64,000 nt of DNA, taken from NCBI GenBank assembly GCA_938084055.1, contig CALKDK010000019.1:1-64000 (forward strand). Direction: 5' to 3'. The position numbers were made by a program, and so were the translations under genes. This DNA comes from an uncultured Luminiphilus sp. GTDB taxonomy: Bacteria; Pseudomonadota; Gammaproteobacteria; Pseudomonadales; Halieaceae. The notes under the pieces were generated by a model. The model was given only the letters and a program-made list of their open reading frames with translations, did not search any database and was not told where the DNA came from. Positions 55,374 to 62,988 of this stretch are shown here, in pieces. Position 1 is the stretch's first letter. Each line of letters begins with the position of its first letter.

Positions 55374-55948
55374 ACAAGACACCCGATTATCGCATCCCCA
55401 CCGTCGTTGTCGGGCTACTGGTAAGCCTGATGGGTTGCAACGGTTATCACGGGAGCAATGCGGCGACCAATTCGATCTATGCCGGCCAAGAACAAACCGT
55501 CGATATCCGTGATGAAGTTGAGCAGGCCTGTTCACGGCTGGTCCGCCGGGCGAAGCATACCAACAAACGGGAGGACACCCTGCTGGTTGTCAGCTTTGCC
55601 GATCTCAGTGCGCTGCACCAGTCATCGAAGCTCGGTCGCCTGATGGGCCAGGACTGCAGTACCGAGGTCGTCAGGGGTGGCTACAAAGTGACCGAGACCT
55701 TACTTGCTGACGCTCTCTTTATTGATCCGGCACAGGGGGAACTCATGCTATCCCGGGATCTGGAACTACTCGCCCAAACGCATGAGGCGACTGCGGTGGT
55801 AGTGGGCACTTACACCGTGGGTCGAAACGCGGTCTATGCCAACGCCAGGCTCGTCCGATCCAGAGACGCCCTGGTCTTGTCGGCCGTATCCTTTGAACTG
55901 CCACTCACCCGGGAAGTCAGTCAACTGATTGCCCGAAGATCTTACTGA
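55370..55948 (+). CDS. FlgO-family outer-membrane lipoprotein
   Basis: This predicted lipoprotein has 192 aa (lipobox LMGC, Cys23). The FlgO domain is visible as LLVVSFADLSALHQSSKLGRLMGQDCSTEVVRGGY, then ELMLSRDLELLAQTHEATAVVVGTYTVGRNAVYANARLV. In Vibrio, FlgO sits with FlgP at the flagellar base. No flagellar gene is nearby, so a general envelope role is equally possible. It follows the lipoprotein gene with a four-base overlap and ends 26 bases from a convergent gene. Confidence 0.85.
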   Translation: MNKTPDYRIPTVVVGLLVSLMGCNGYHGSNAATNSIYAGQEQTVDIRDEVEQACSRLVRRAKHTNKREDTLLVVSFADLSALHQSSKLGRLMGQDCSTEVVRGGYKVTETLLADALFIDPAQGELMLSRDLELLAQTHEATAVVVGTYTVGRNAVYANARLVRSRDALVLSAVSFELPLTREVSQLIARRSY

Positions 55949-55974
55949 AAGTTTCCAGACGCCGCTCTGCGGGC

Positions 55975-56412
55975 TCACTCCAACGGCTGCACTCCCCTGC
56001 TGCGAACAAGTCGCCAGTTGGGTGTCCATGGCTGGGCATAGGCAGCCCGGGTATCTCCCCCATGCTCCCAGCCCCGGCAATGGTTCATTTCATGGTTAAG
56101 AAGGGCCTCTGACGCGGGCAGGAGCAAATGCACCTCGCATACCGCTTTATTCCATCGGGCCCTGCGGAGAGCACAGCCATTACTCCTGCCGTCCGTGCAA
56201 AAAGGCGTCAAAGTCGCCTTGCTATCATGGTACCGGAGGCGCACCTCGGCCCTCAGTAGATCTGGACAGGGCAGCCGGTCCGCATGAAAACAAACCTTGA
56301 GCCTGGGGGGCTGACCAACCCACGCCGCGAGTAGCACGGCGGACAGGATTCCGAACAGAACGAGCCACTGCTGCTTTGTAAACAGGGAATGATAGTCGTC
56401 TGGTTCCGCCAT
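55975..56412 (-). CDS. Small membrane-anchored protein with HExxHxxGxxH zinc motif
   Basis: I do not recognise a characterised family. The protein has 145 aa with one N-terminal membrane span (WLVLFGILSAVLLAAWVG) and a periplasmic part with six cysteines. Near the C-terminus it has HEMNHCRGWEH (His107 to His117), which fits the HExxHxxGxxH pattern of metzincin zinc proteases exactly. The domain is far smaller than known metzincins, which need ~200 residues. It may be a minimal peptidase, or a zinc-binding protein with a convergent motif. It converges with the FlgO-like gene. Confidence 0.65.
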   Translation of the reverse strand: MAEPDDYHSLFTKQQWLVLFGILSAVLLAAWVGQPPRLKVCFHADRLPCPDLLRAEVRLRYHDSKATLTPFCTDGRSNGCALRRARWNKAVCEVHLLLPASEALLNHEMNHCRGWEHGGDTRAAYAQPWTPNWRLVRSRGVQPLE

Positions 56413-56857
56413 GCCCCCTTCATCCCGCGGGAAATAAAAACGTTACTCTGCCATAAAAGACGGTAGAACTGTCATGGTCGAGCGGGCCCGGCGAGGATCG
56501 TCAGGGACGGGCCACGCAAAATATCGAGCTGCTCAGCCCCGTTGGGTCGCGCGCCGTGCGGATCATGCCGGTCCCGGGAGTTTGAAGGGACCCGGATGAT
56601 CGCCATTTCCCTTTGGCTTGGCATGGGCTTATGTCGCCAGTCACTCGCTGGGACAGCTGGTCAGACCGCTGGCGTCCAAGATACGAATTGCCCGGTGGAG
56701 CCCCAGCCAATTGCCGGCAACGGCGCCAAACTGATGCAGCACGGCAGGGGATCTGGAGCTGTGGGCAGTAGCGCACCAAACGTGGGCTTGCACGGCGATA
56801 CATGGGTAATCACCGGGAGCGGCTCAGGCAGGCCAAACACTGCCCCAGCAGAGCTCA
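56413..56857. other. Gap with no supported gene
   Basis: The 445 bases between two minus-strand genes hold only frames of about 65-110 codons on both strands without ribosome-binding sites or family patterns. I see no RNA structure with a T-run. It may contain the promoter of the metzincin-motif gene and remains of a lost gene. Confidence 0.4.
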
Positions 56858-58465
56858 TCATCTTGTCAGCTTGAAGCCAGGGTAACCCTGCTGCTGTATC
56901 TCTTCACACAGCTCGCGGTAGACATGTGCACCTCCGATGTATGACAGCAGCCGCCTTTGTTTACCTTGGATATTGGCGCCGGTATACCAGGAATCAACCG
57001 TTACCATCAGCGTGGCGTTCGCCACCTCGTCGTGATGCCTTACCCACTCCTCCTCCCGCTCCAGGGTGGGTTCCATAGACCGGTGGCCCGACTCCCGCAC
57101 GTGACTGATCGCTTCTGTGACCCAGTCTATTTGCTGCTGGACACAGGTCTGGACGTTGCAAAAGGCCGCAGAAGGGGACAGCGGCCCGCCTATCAGGAAC
57201 AAATTGGGAAATCCGTGAACCTGCAGCCCCAGGGTAGTGCGAATGTCACGTCCCCACAGCGCCGCCAATGACTGCCCACCTCGACCCCGCACACCCATAC
57301 GCGACAGCGTACCGGTACCCGCGTCAAACCCGGTCGCCATGATCAGCACATCAAGGGGGTACTCTTTATCGCCAACCCGCAAACCGCCTTCATAAAATCC
57401 CGATATGGGTTCAGCCTTGACGTCTACAAGCTGCACGTTGGGGCGATTAAACGCCTCGTAATAGCCACTCTCCAATGGCACGCGTTTCAGCCCGTAGCCA
57501 TGATCACTGGGGATAAGTTTGTTGGCCAGAACAGGATCGTTGATCTGGACACGGATCTTGTTGCGGACGAATTCTGTCAGTTCCGCATTCATCACGGGAT
57601 CCACCAGCGTCTCCGGAAAAGTGCCGACAAACATTTTCAGGGAGCCATCGGCCCAACATTCCTCATAAACGTCATTTCTCTGCTCAGGAGTCAGCGTAGC
57701 CGCATGTCCCTCCTCAGCAGGATCCCAGGTGAAGCCACCAAACGTAGTGTGGACAAGCTTACTGATGTGGGGGTAGTCGGCTCGCCAGTCTGACATGATG
57801 TGCTTATCGACCTTATAGTTTTTCATGCGCACTGCGTATTGCGGTGTGCGCTGGAAAACCGTCAATTCAGAGACCTCCGGCGCCAGGGTCTGGATTACCT
57901 GAATACCGGTGGCGCCATTGCCTATGACACCAACGCGCTGACCATTGAGATCGACCGGTTGCTGCGGCCATCGTGCCGTGTAATACACCCTTCCCTGAAA
58001 CGTTTCCTGATCCGGGATGGACAACACCTTGGGCGTTGATAGAAGCCCTACGCAGCTGACGAGGTAACGCGCGGTAAAGGTCTTTCCCGTGTCTGTCACC
58101 ACCCGCCACTGGGCCTGCTCCTCCAGCCACTCGGCAGACGCCACACGAGTCTCAAACTCTATGGCGCTATAGAGGTCAAAGCGGCGGGCAACATGTTGCA
58201 GGTAGCGCTTTATCTCCGGCTGGGCGGGAAACCGCTCAGACCAATCCCAGTCGTCCAGTAATGCCTGTGAAAACCAGTATTGATAAATATTGGCCGGCGA
58301 GTCGACACGGCAGCCAGGGTAGGCATTCCAGTACCAGGTCCCCCCCACATCCGGCGCCGACTCAATGGCCCGCACCGAGAAGCCCGCCTCGCGCAGCTTG
58401 TAGGTCTGATAAAGCCCAGAGATACCCGCGCCCACAACCAGGGCATCAAACTGTTCACTGCTCAC
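56858..58465 (-). CDS. Flavin monooxygenase of the Baeyer-Villiger type with altered fingerprint
   Basis: This is an FAD/NADPH monooxygenase of 535 aa. It has two dinucleotide sites, VVGAGISGLYQ at 11-20 and GVIGNGATGIQVI near 184. GGTWYWNAYPGCRVDSPANIYQYWF is the cyclohexanone-monooxygenase-type segment. The class fingerprint F-x-G-x3-H-x3-W-P/D reads FQGRVYYTARWP (156-167), so Tyr162 replaces the His. That His matters for Baeyer-Villiger oxidation in studied enzymes, so the reaction may differ. Overall length and the rest of the pattern fit the cyclopentanone/cyclohexanone group. Neighbours do not indicate the substrate. Confidence 0.9.
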   Translation of the reverse strand: MSSEQFDALVVGAGISGLYQTYKLREAGFSVRAIESAPDVGGTWYWNAYPGCRVDSPANIYQYWFSQALLDDWDWSERFPAQPEIKRYLQHVARRFDLYSAIEFETRVASAEWLEEQAQWRVVTDTGKTFTARYLVSCVGLLSTPKVLSIPDQETFQGRVYYTARWPQQPVDLNGQRVGVIGNGATGIQVIQTLAPEVSELTVFQRTPQYAVRMKNYKVDKHIMSDWRADYPHISKLVHTTFGGFTWDPAEEGHAATLTPEQRNDVYEECWADGSLKMFVGTFPETLVDPVMNAELTEFVRNKIRVQINDPVLANKLIPSDHGYGLKRVPLESGYYEAFNRPNVQLVDVKAEPISGFYEGGLRVGDKEYPLDVLIMATGFDAGTGTLSRMGVRGRGGQSLAALWGRDIRTTLGLQVHGFPNLFLIGGPLSPSAAFCNVQTCVQQQIDWVTEAISHVRESGHRSMEPTLEREEEWVRHHDEVANATLMVTVDSWYTGANIQGKQRRLLSYIGGAHVYRELCEEIQQQGYPGFKLTR

Positions 58466-58699
58466 TGTCTACTCCACCTGTCATGCGACGCTGCGCCACC
58501 CTGAAGCAAAGTGTCTCCCTGCCAACGCCCCTCTTCATCGATAGGCATCCCGAGGTAACTTCAAACCCCTGCAGCTCACAATCCCTTGGGCGTCCAAGGG
58601 CGGTCCTGCCCGCAGAGGCATCTTGCACCCAAAGCACCCCCGCCCACCCAACATCACCGTGAGATTTCATCACAACGACCACGGGAAGCCCGGAGTGCG

Positions 58700-59008
58700 T
58701 CAAATGTCTGTTTTGTCACCCAGCCACTTGACGTTGGCAACCACAGCGTCCCATCCTCCTTCGAGAACAGGAGCGACAGCATCTGCAATACCGCTCTCTG
58801 TCCGGTAATTCAGATAGGCCTTGTAGTGCTCGGCGCTATCCCATACCTCGAGGGCAGAGTAAGTGTTCGATGTCTCATCGAAATAGACATCAACATTCTG
58901 GCACCCATCGTAGTCTCGTGTCCCCGGCAACGCCGCCCGGAGCATTTCACCAACGGCGTCAGTCGCGCCCTCTTTGCATTTAAAATCAACACAAACCAGA
59001 TATTTCAT
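58700..59008 (-). CDS. Antibiotic biosynthesis monooxygenase (ABM)-domain protein
   Basis: This is a small ferredoxin-like-fold protein of 102 aa of the YgiN/ABM type. It begins KYLVCVDFKCKEGATDAVGEML and contains RDYDGCQNVDVYFDETSNTYSALEVWDSAEHYKAYLNY, the typical order of strands with the WxSxExYxxY motif. Members act as dimeric quinol monooxygenases or as stress proteins. It lies 235 bases upstream of the Baeyer-Villiger-type gene on the same strand; a joint role is possible but unproven. Confidence 0.85.
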   Translation of the reverse strand: MKYLVCVDFKCKEGATDAVGEMLRAALPGTRDYDGCQNVDVYFDETSNTYSALEVWDSAEHYKAYLNYRTESGIADAVAPVLEGGWDAVVANVKWLGDKTDI

Positions 59009-59216
59009 AGTGTCTCCATTCGCCTGTAAGTGAACTGAAAATCAAAGGTTCCACGAGCAGTGGCATCCACGCCCCTAAGGACACAGCTTAAATCGGGCCC
59101 GGTGCATACACCCGGTTTTTCCGGATCATGCACCACTGTGCCAGAACCCTGTCCGCGAAGCCTTTTTGATGCTAGCGTGATTCTTCTACCAATGACCATA
59201 CCAAGGAACCGACGTT

Positions 59217-59585
59217 ATGATGAATTCTGAAATCCTGCTTTCGCTCCTACTCCTTGCAACACATGTCTGGCTGGTCCCGATGGCGTTTAGCCTCGCCCAC
59301 GCCAAGTGGCTGCTTGGCGCCCGGGACGAAACCGTCGAACTCTCCCTGCTGACCCTCAGGGCCAAACGGGCGGCCGCCAATTACATGGAGTCCCTGCCCG
59401 CTTTTCTCGCCATAGCACTGCTTTTGCAAATCGAAGGTACCGACGCCGGCAGTCTTGCCCTCTACTGGCTGGCGTTACGAGGGGTCTATCTGCTGCTTTA
59501 CGTTCTGGGAACACCCATTATCCGCTCCGTCGTGTGGATAGGCTCCGTCCTCGTACTGGTTAAAATGGCGGTGCTGCTGCTCTGA
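59217..59585 (+). CDS. MAPEG-family membrane protein
   Basis: This is an integral membrane protein of 122 aa with four hydrophobic segments. The MAPEG pattern is visible: an early Ala/Lys region (HAKWLLGARDE), then RAKRAAANYMESLPAFLAIALLL and LRGVYLLLYVLGTPIIRSVVWIGS. In eukaryotes the family conjugates glutathione or makes eicosanoids; bacterial members are mostly uncharacterised. A second ATG one codon later is an equal candidate start. Its role is unknown. Confidence 0.85.
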   Translation: MMNSEILLSLLLLATHVWLVPMAFSLAHAKWLLGARDETVELSLLTLRAKRAAANYMESLPAFLAIALLLQIEGTDAGSLALYWLALRGVYLLLYVLGTPIIRSVVWIGSVLVLVKMAVLLL

Positions 59586-59772
59586 CCGGAGCCGGTAATA
59601 GGCTGACTCACAAGGCTTTGATCGAGTCCGGGCAGTTACCGCCACGGTATTCCAGGCGCGTTGCTGCATGTTAGCGGCGGGCATTAATCGTTAAGCTCAC
59701 ACAGGGGCCACACTGCTGGGCGAAAACCTCTGCTAAGGTAGGGTGGCGAGCCAACTAAAGGGAGATCTAATC

Positions 59773-60825
59773 GTGTCAGAAACTTATACCACCGAAGGTC
59801 GGGGACAGCTGTACGGCGATATCACTCGCACCGTGGGCGATACCCCCTGCGTCAGGTTGAATCGGATTGCGCCGGACCATGTCGAGGTCTATGTCAAAGT
59901 GGAATCCTTCAACCCGCTGAGTTCGGTAAAAGATCGTCTCGCGCTGAATATTATCGAGATGGCGGAGCGCAGTGGCAAACTGAAGCCCGGACAGACTGTG
60001 GTCGAAGCCACCTCAGGAAATACCGGAATCGGTCTGGCCATGGTTTGCGCAGCACGGGGTTACCCACTGGTCATCACCATGGCCGACAGTTTTTCAATTG
60101 AGCGGCGACGCCTGATGCGATTCCTGGGTGCAAAGGTCGTTCTGACACCCCGTGCCGAGAAGGGTATTGGGATGTACCGTAAGGCCCGGCAACTCGCTGC
60201 CGACAACGACTGGTTTTTTGCGGCACAGTTTGAATCTGAAGCCAACGCTGACATTCACGAAGCGACCACCGGGCGGGAAATTGTCGCCGATTTCTCTGGA
60301 TCTCGCCTCGACTACTGGGTAACGGGCTACGGCACCGGCGGAACGGTAACCGGTGTGGCAAGGGTTCTGCGCAGGGAGCGGCCCGATTGCAAAATCATCC
60401 TTTCAGAGCCGCACAACGCGGCACTTGTAGGCTCTGGCACAGAGCAGGCGCGCAACGACGATGGCTCCCCGGATGGCAGTCATCCCGCCTGGGAGCCGCA
60501 TTTGATTCAGGGCTGGACACCCGACTTCATCCCTCTGGTGCTTCAGGAGGGCATCGACCAGAACGGGTTCGATGAAGTCAGGCCCGTAGATGCGCAGGAC
60601 GGTATGGCCTGGGCACAACGACTGGCCAGGGAGGAAGGCATACTTACCGGCGTGTCGGGTGGCTCGACGGTCGCTACGGCGATGGAAGTCGCAGAACAGG
60701 CCGAAGCGGGCAGCGTACTGTTGGTCATGTTGCCAGATACCGGCGAGCGTTATCTCTCGACACCCTTGTTTGAAGCGATTCCAGCGGAGATGACCCCAGA
60801 AGAGCAGGCGCTCGCCGACAGCTGA
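59773..60825 (+). CDS. Cysteine synthase (O-acetylserine sulfhydrylase)
   Basis: This PLP enzyme makes cysteine from O-acetylserine and sulfide. It has 350 aa from a GTG that follows AGGGAGA. The cofactor lysine is Lys53 in SSVKDRLA; TSGNTGIG and GYGTGGTVTGVAR (phosphate loop) are conserved. The insert AALVGSGTEQARNDDG...HPAWEPHLIQGW is longer than in E. coli CysK, as in some marine forms. A cystathionine beta-synthase without its regulatory domain cannot be fully excluded. It precedes terB-like by 15 bases. Confidence 0.92.
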   Translation: MSETYTTEGRGQLYGDITRTVGDTPCVRLNRIAPDHVEVYVKVESFNPLSSVKDRLALNIIEMAERSGKLKPGQTVVEATSGNTGIGLAMVCAARGYPLVITMADSFSIERRRLMRFLGAKVVLTPRAEKGIGMYRKARQLAADNDWFFAAQFESEANADIHEATTGREIVADFSGSRLDYWVTGYGTGGTVTGVARVLRRERPDCKIILSEPHNAALVGSGTEQARNDDGSPDGSHPAWEPHLIQGWTPDFIPLVLQEGIDQNGFDEVRPVDAQDGMAWAQRLAREEGILTGVSGGSTVATAMEVAEQAEAGSVLLVMLPDTGERYLSTPLFEAIPAEMTPEEQALADS

Positions 60826-60840
60826 ACGAGGGTTACCCGG

Positions 60841-61287
60841 GTGATTAGCAAGATCCTCGACATGTTCGCCGCCGGCAGTGCCCCCTCGGGGCCCTCCACC
60901 GAAGACAGGTTACAGCTGGCCTCGGCGGCGCTGCTGATCGAAGTAGCGAAGGCTGACGCCGCTTTTACTACCGATGAGCGCCAGGTCCTGCTGGAACTCC
61001 TGCGCAGCACGTTCGTACTGGATGATGCCGCTCTTGCCGCCCTGGAGTCACTGGCTGCACAACGCGCGGATGAGGCCGTGTCGCTCCATGAATTTACCCG
61101 GCGAGTCGTGGAGAACAGTTCACCTGCGGAGCGCTGTGATCTGATAGGCCTGATGTGGCAGGTCGCTTTTGCCGATGGCCATCTGGACAAGTATGAGGAG
61201 CACCTGATACGTCGGGTTGCAGACCTGATTTACGTATCCCACTCCGACATGATGCGTTTAAAGCACCAGTTTCGGCGGGAATCATAA
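60841..61287 (+). CDS. TerB-family tellurite-resistance-type protein
   Basis: This all-helical cytosolic protein has 148 aa and a GTG start. It shows the TerB pattern: LQLASAALLIEVAKADAAFTTDERQVLLELL and LIGLMWQVAFADGHLDKYEEHLIRRVADLIYVS, including the DG-x-D/E metal-binding-like positions. TerB-domain proteins occur in envelope and stress systems; here no other Ter gene is present. It follows cysteine synthase with 15 bases between, so the two may be co-transcribed. Confidence 0.9.
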   Translation: MISKILDMFAAGSAPSGPSTEDRLQLASAALLIEVAKADAAFTTDERQVLLELLRSTFVLDDAALAALESLAAQRADEAVSLHEFTRRVVENSSPAERCDLIGLMWQVAFADGHLDKYEEHLIRRVADLIYVSHSDMMRLKHQFRRES

Positions 61288-61530
61288 GCTGAACTAACCT
61301 CCCACCCAACGACCAGCGCGCTGACCAAACCACGGCGGGCGCCACGGCATCTGTATCCTGTACCCGAACAACGGCCCGACGCGCCTGCAGGTCGCGTTTA
61401 GCGCCTCCTCCCATGACACACAGAAAGCAATCTTCGGCGCGTTTGTGGCCTGAGCTGGTGCCTGCACGCGGAGGGATCAGGAGACGGGGCCGGGCATCTC
61501 AATAACGCCGGGGCCCTGGGAAAACCCGCG

Positions 61531-61914
61531 CTAATTCATGTCGTCAAGGGGGACTCGAGTCACAACGCGCACAACCACTGGGCGCCAGGGCAACAACCGA
61601 AACGAGCGGATAAAGAAAGTTTGGAAAATTCCAACGCCCAGCCAAACCAGAAAGGCCTCGTAACGCCAGTCAGCCAGGAAGCCCTGTATCTGCCCGAGCC
61701 AGCCCGCTCGCTCCGGGAGCCCCTCAATGTTCAAACTTGCCTCACAGCGCTGGGAAGCACAGTTACTGACCTCGTCGTAGGTGTCCAGCATCTGGCCTAC
61801 AACACCGGACACCTCCACCACGGGCAGAACAAAGGAGAGAAGGCTGAACAGAAGGGCCAGGAAGGCGCTCCATGCCAGCGCATCACTGATGCGTTTTTTC
61901 ACTTTGCCTACCAT
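61531..61914 (-). CDS. Small two-span membrane protein of unknown function
   Basis: I do not recognise a family. The 127-aa protein has a basic N-terminus (MVGKVKKRIS), a membrane span (ALAWSAFLALLFSLLSFVLPVVEVSGVV), a loop with a CASQRC cysteine pair likely in the periplasm, and a second span (FLVWLGVGIFQTFFI). It ends with a basic tail (RPVVVRVVTR). It lies just upstream of korB's stop on the same strand, but the 24-base gap and unlike function leave any link open. Confidence 0.6.
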   Translation of the reverse strand: MVGKVKKRISDALAWSAFLALLFSLLSFVLPVVEVSGVVGQMLDTYDEVSNCASQRCEASLNIEGLPERAGWLGQIQGFLADWRYEAFLVWLGVGIFQTFFIRSFRLLPWRPVVVRVVTRVPLDDMN

Positions 61915-61938
61915 AGCGGATACCGCCGACTCTGCGGA

Positions 61939-62988
61939 TCAGCGTAGCCCAGCATTGATTGAGTCAAGGAACCGTGAGCCCGGGCACAGCTGCCGTTCGG
62001 TCATCGAGTTCAGGGGGCGGCGCGCCGTGCCCAACACATCGTGCAACTCCTCACTGTCCCGCTGGATATAGAGTAGTCCCGTGAGGATTTTGCCCTCCTT
62101 CTTAAAATGGCTGGTGGCCTCAAGGGCCGACTGCCGGTCCTCAATATCGTAGTCGTTATCCTGCTTGTAGAGCCTGACCACTGAACCATCATGCATGCAG
62201 ACCTCGCAGGTCGCCCCGGAATCATAGGTCGCCGTAATTTCCTGGCGCATGGGCACAAAATCTACGGGCATACCGGTATTTGCGCCTCGCACATACTCGT
62301 AACTCTTGGTGGATTCGCTGTGATTATTAAACGTCACACAGGGCGACACCACATCGAGTAACGCGAAACCGCGATGGCTGATGGCCGCCTTAATCAGCGG
62401 AACCAGCTGCTGCTTATCACCAGAAAAACTCCGGCCCACAAAGGTTGCACCAATTTCTATGGCGAGTCGGGCAAGATCAATCGGGGAATACATATTGATA
62501 TCGCCTTTTTTATTGGGCGTTCCGGTATCCATGGTTGCCGAGTCCTGCCCCTTGGTCAGCCCATAGCAACCGTTGTTCTCAACAATGTACGTCATATTGA
62601 GATTGCGCCGCACCACATGGGCAAATTGGCCCAGCCCTATGGAGGCCGTATCCCCATCACCAGAAATTCCGATATAGATCAGATCACGATTGGCGAGATT
62701 GGCACCCGTTGCTACCGATGGCATCCGACCATGAACGCTGTTGAAACTGTGCGAGCCCGAAAGAAAGTAAGCGGGCGTCTTGGATGAGCACCCGATACCC
62801 GACAGCTTGGCCACCTTGTGCGGCTCTATGTTGAGTTCAAAACACGCATCGATAATCGCCGCACTGATGGAGTCGTGACCACAGCCCGCGCACAGGGTGG
62901 AAAGACCTCCTTCATAATCCTGCCGGGATCGACCCAACTCGTTGATCGGCGCTTCAGGGTGCCGGAATGATGGTTTTACATAAGTCAT
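61939..62988 (-). CDS. korB: 2-oxoacid:ferredoxin oxidoreductase beta subunit (KorB-like)
   Basis: This is the TPP-binding subunit of a 2-oxoglutarate- or 2-oxoacid:ferredoxin oxidoreductase, 349 aa. The TPP motif runs GDGDTASIGLGQFAHVVRRN...NNGCYGLTKGQ. Cluster-type cysteines (LCAGCGHDS, IGCSSKTP) are present. It overlaps the alpha subunit stop as ATGA. The absence of a separate gamma or delta gene here suits the two-subunit Kor form found in aerobes. The enzyme may act in either direction, oxidising 2-oxoglutarate or fixing CO2 when reduced ferredoxin is available. Confidence 0.9.
   Translation of the reverse strand: MTYVKPSFRHPEAPINELGRSRQDYEGGLSTLCAGCGHDSISAAIIDACFELNIEPHKVAKLSGIGCSSKTPAYFLSGSHSFNSVHGRMPSVATGANLANRDLIYIGISGDGDTASIGLGQFAHVVRRNLNMTYIVENNGCYGLTKGQDSATMDTGTPNKKGDINMYSPIDLARLAIEIGATFVGRSFSGDKQQLVPLIKAAISHRGFALLDVVSPCVTFNNHSESTKSYEYVRGANTGMPVDFVPMRQEITATYDSGATCEVCMHDGSVVRLYKQDNDYDIEDRQSALEATSHFKKEGKILTGLLYIQRDSEELHDVLGTARRPLNSMTERQLCPGSRFLDSINAGLR

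Noticed and set aside
56501-56874. Open frames of about 65-110 codons on both strands
   Set aside because: They overlap each other, lack ribosome-binding sites and show no recognisable domains.
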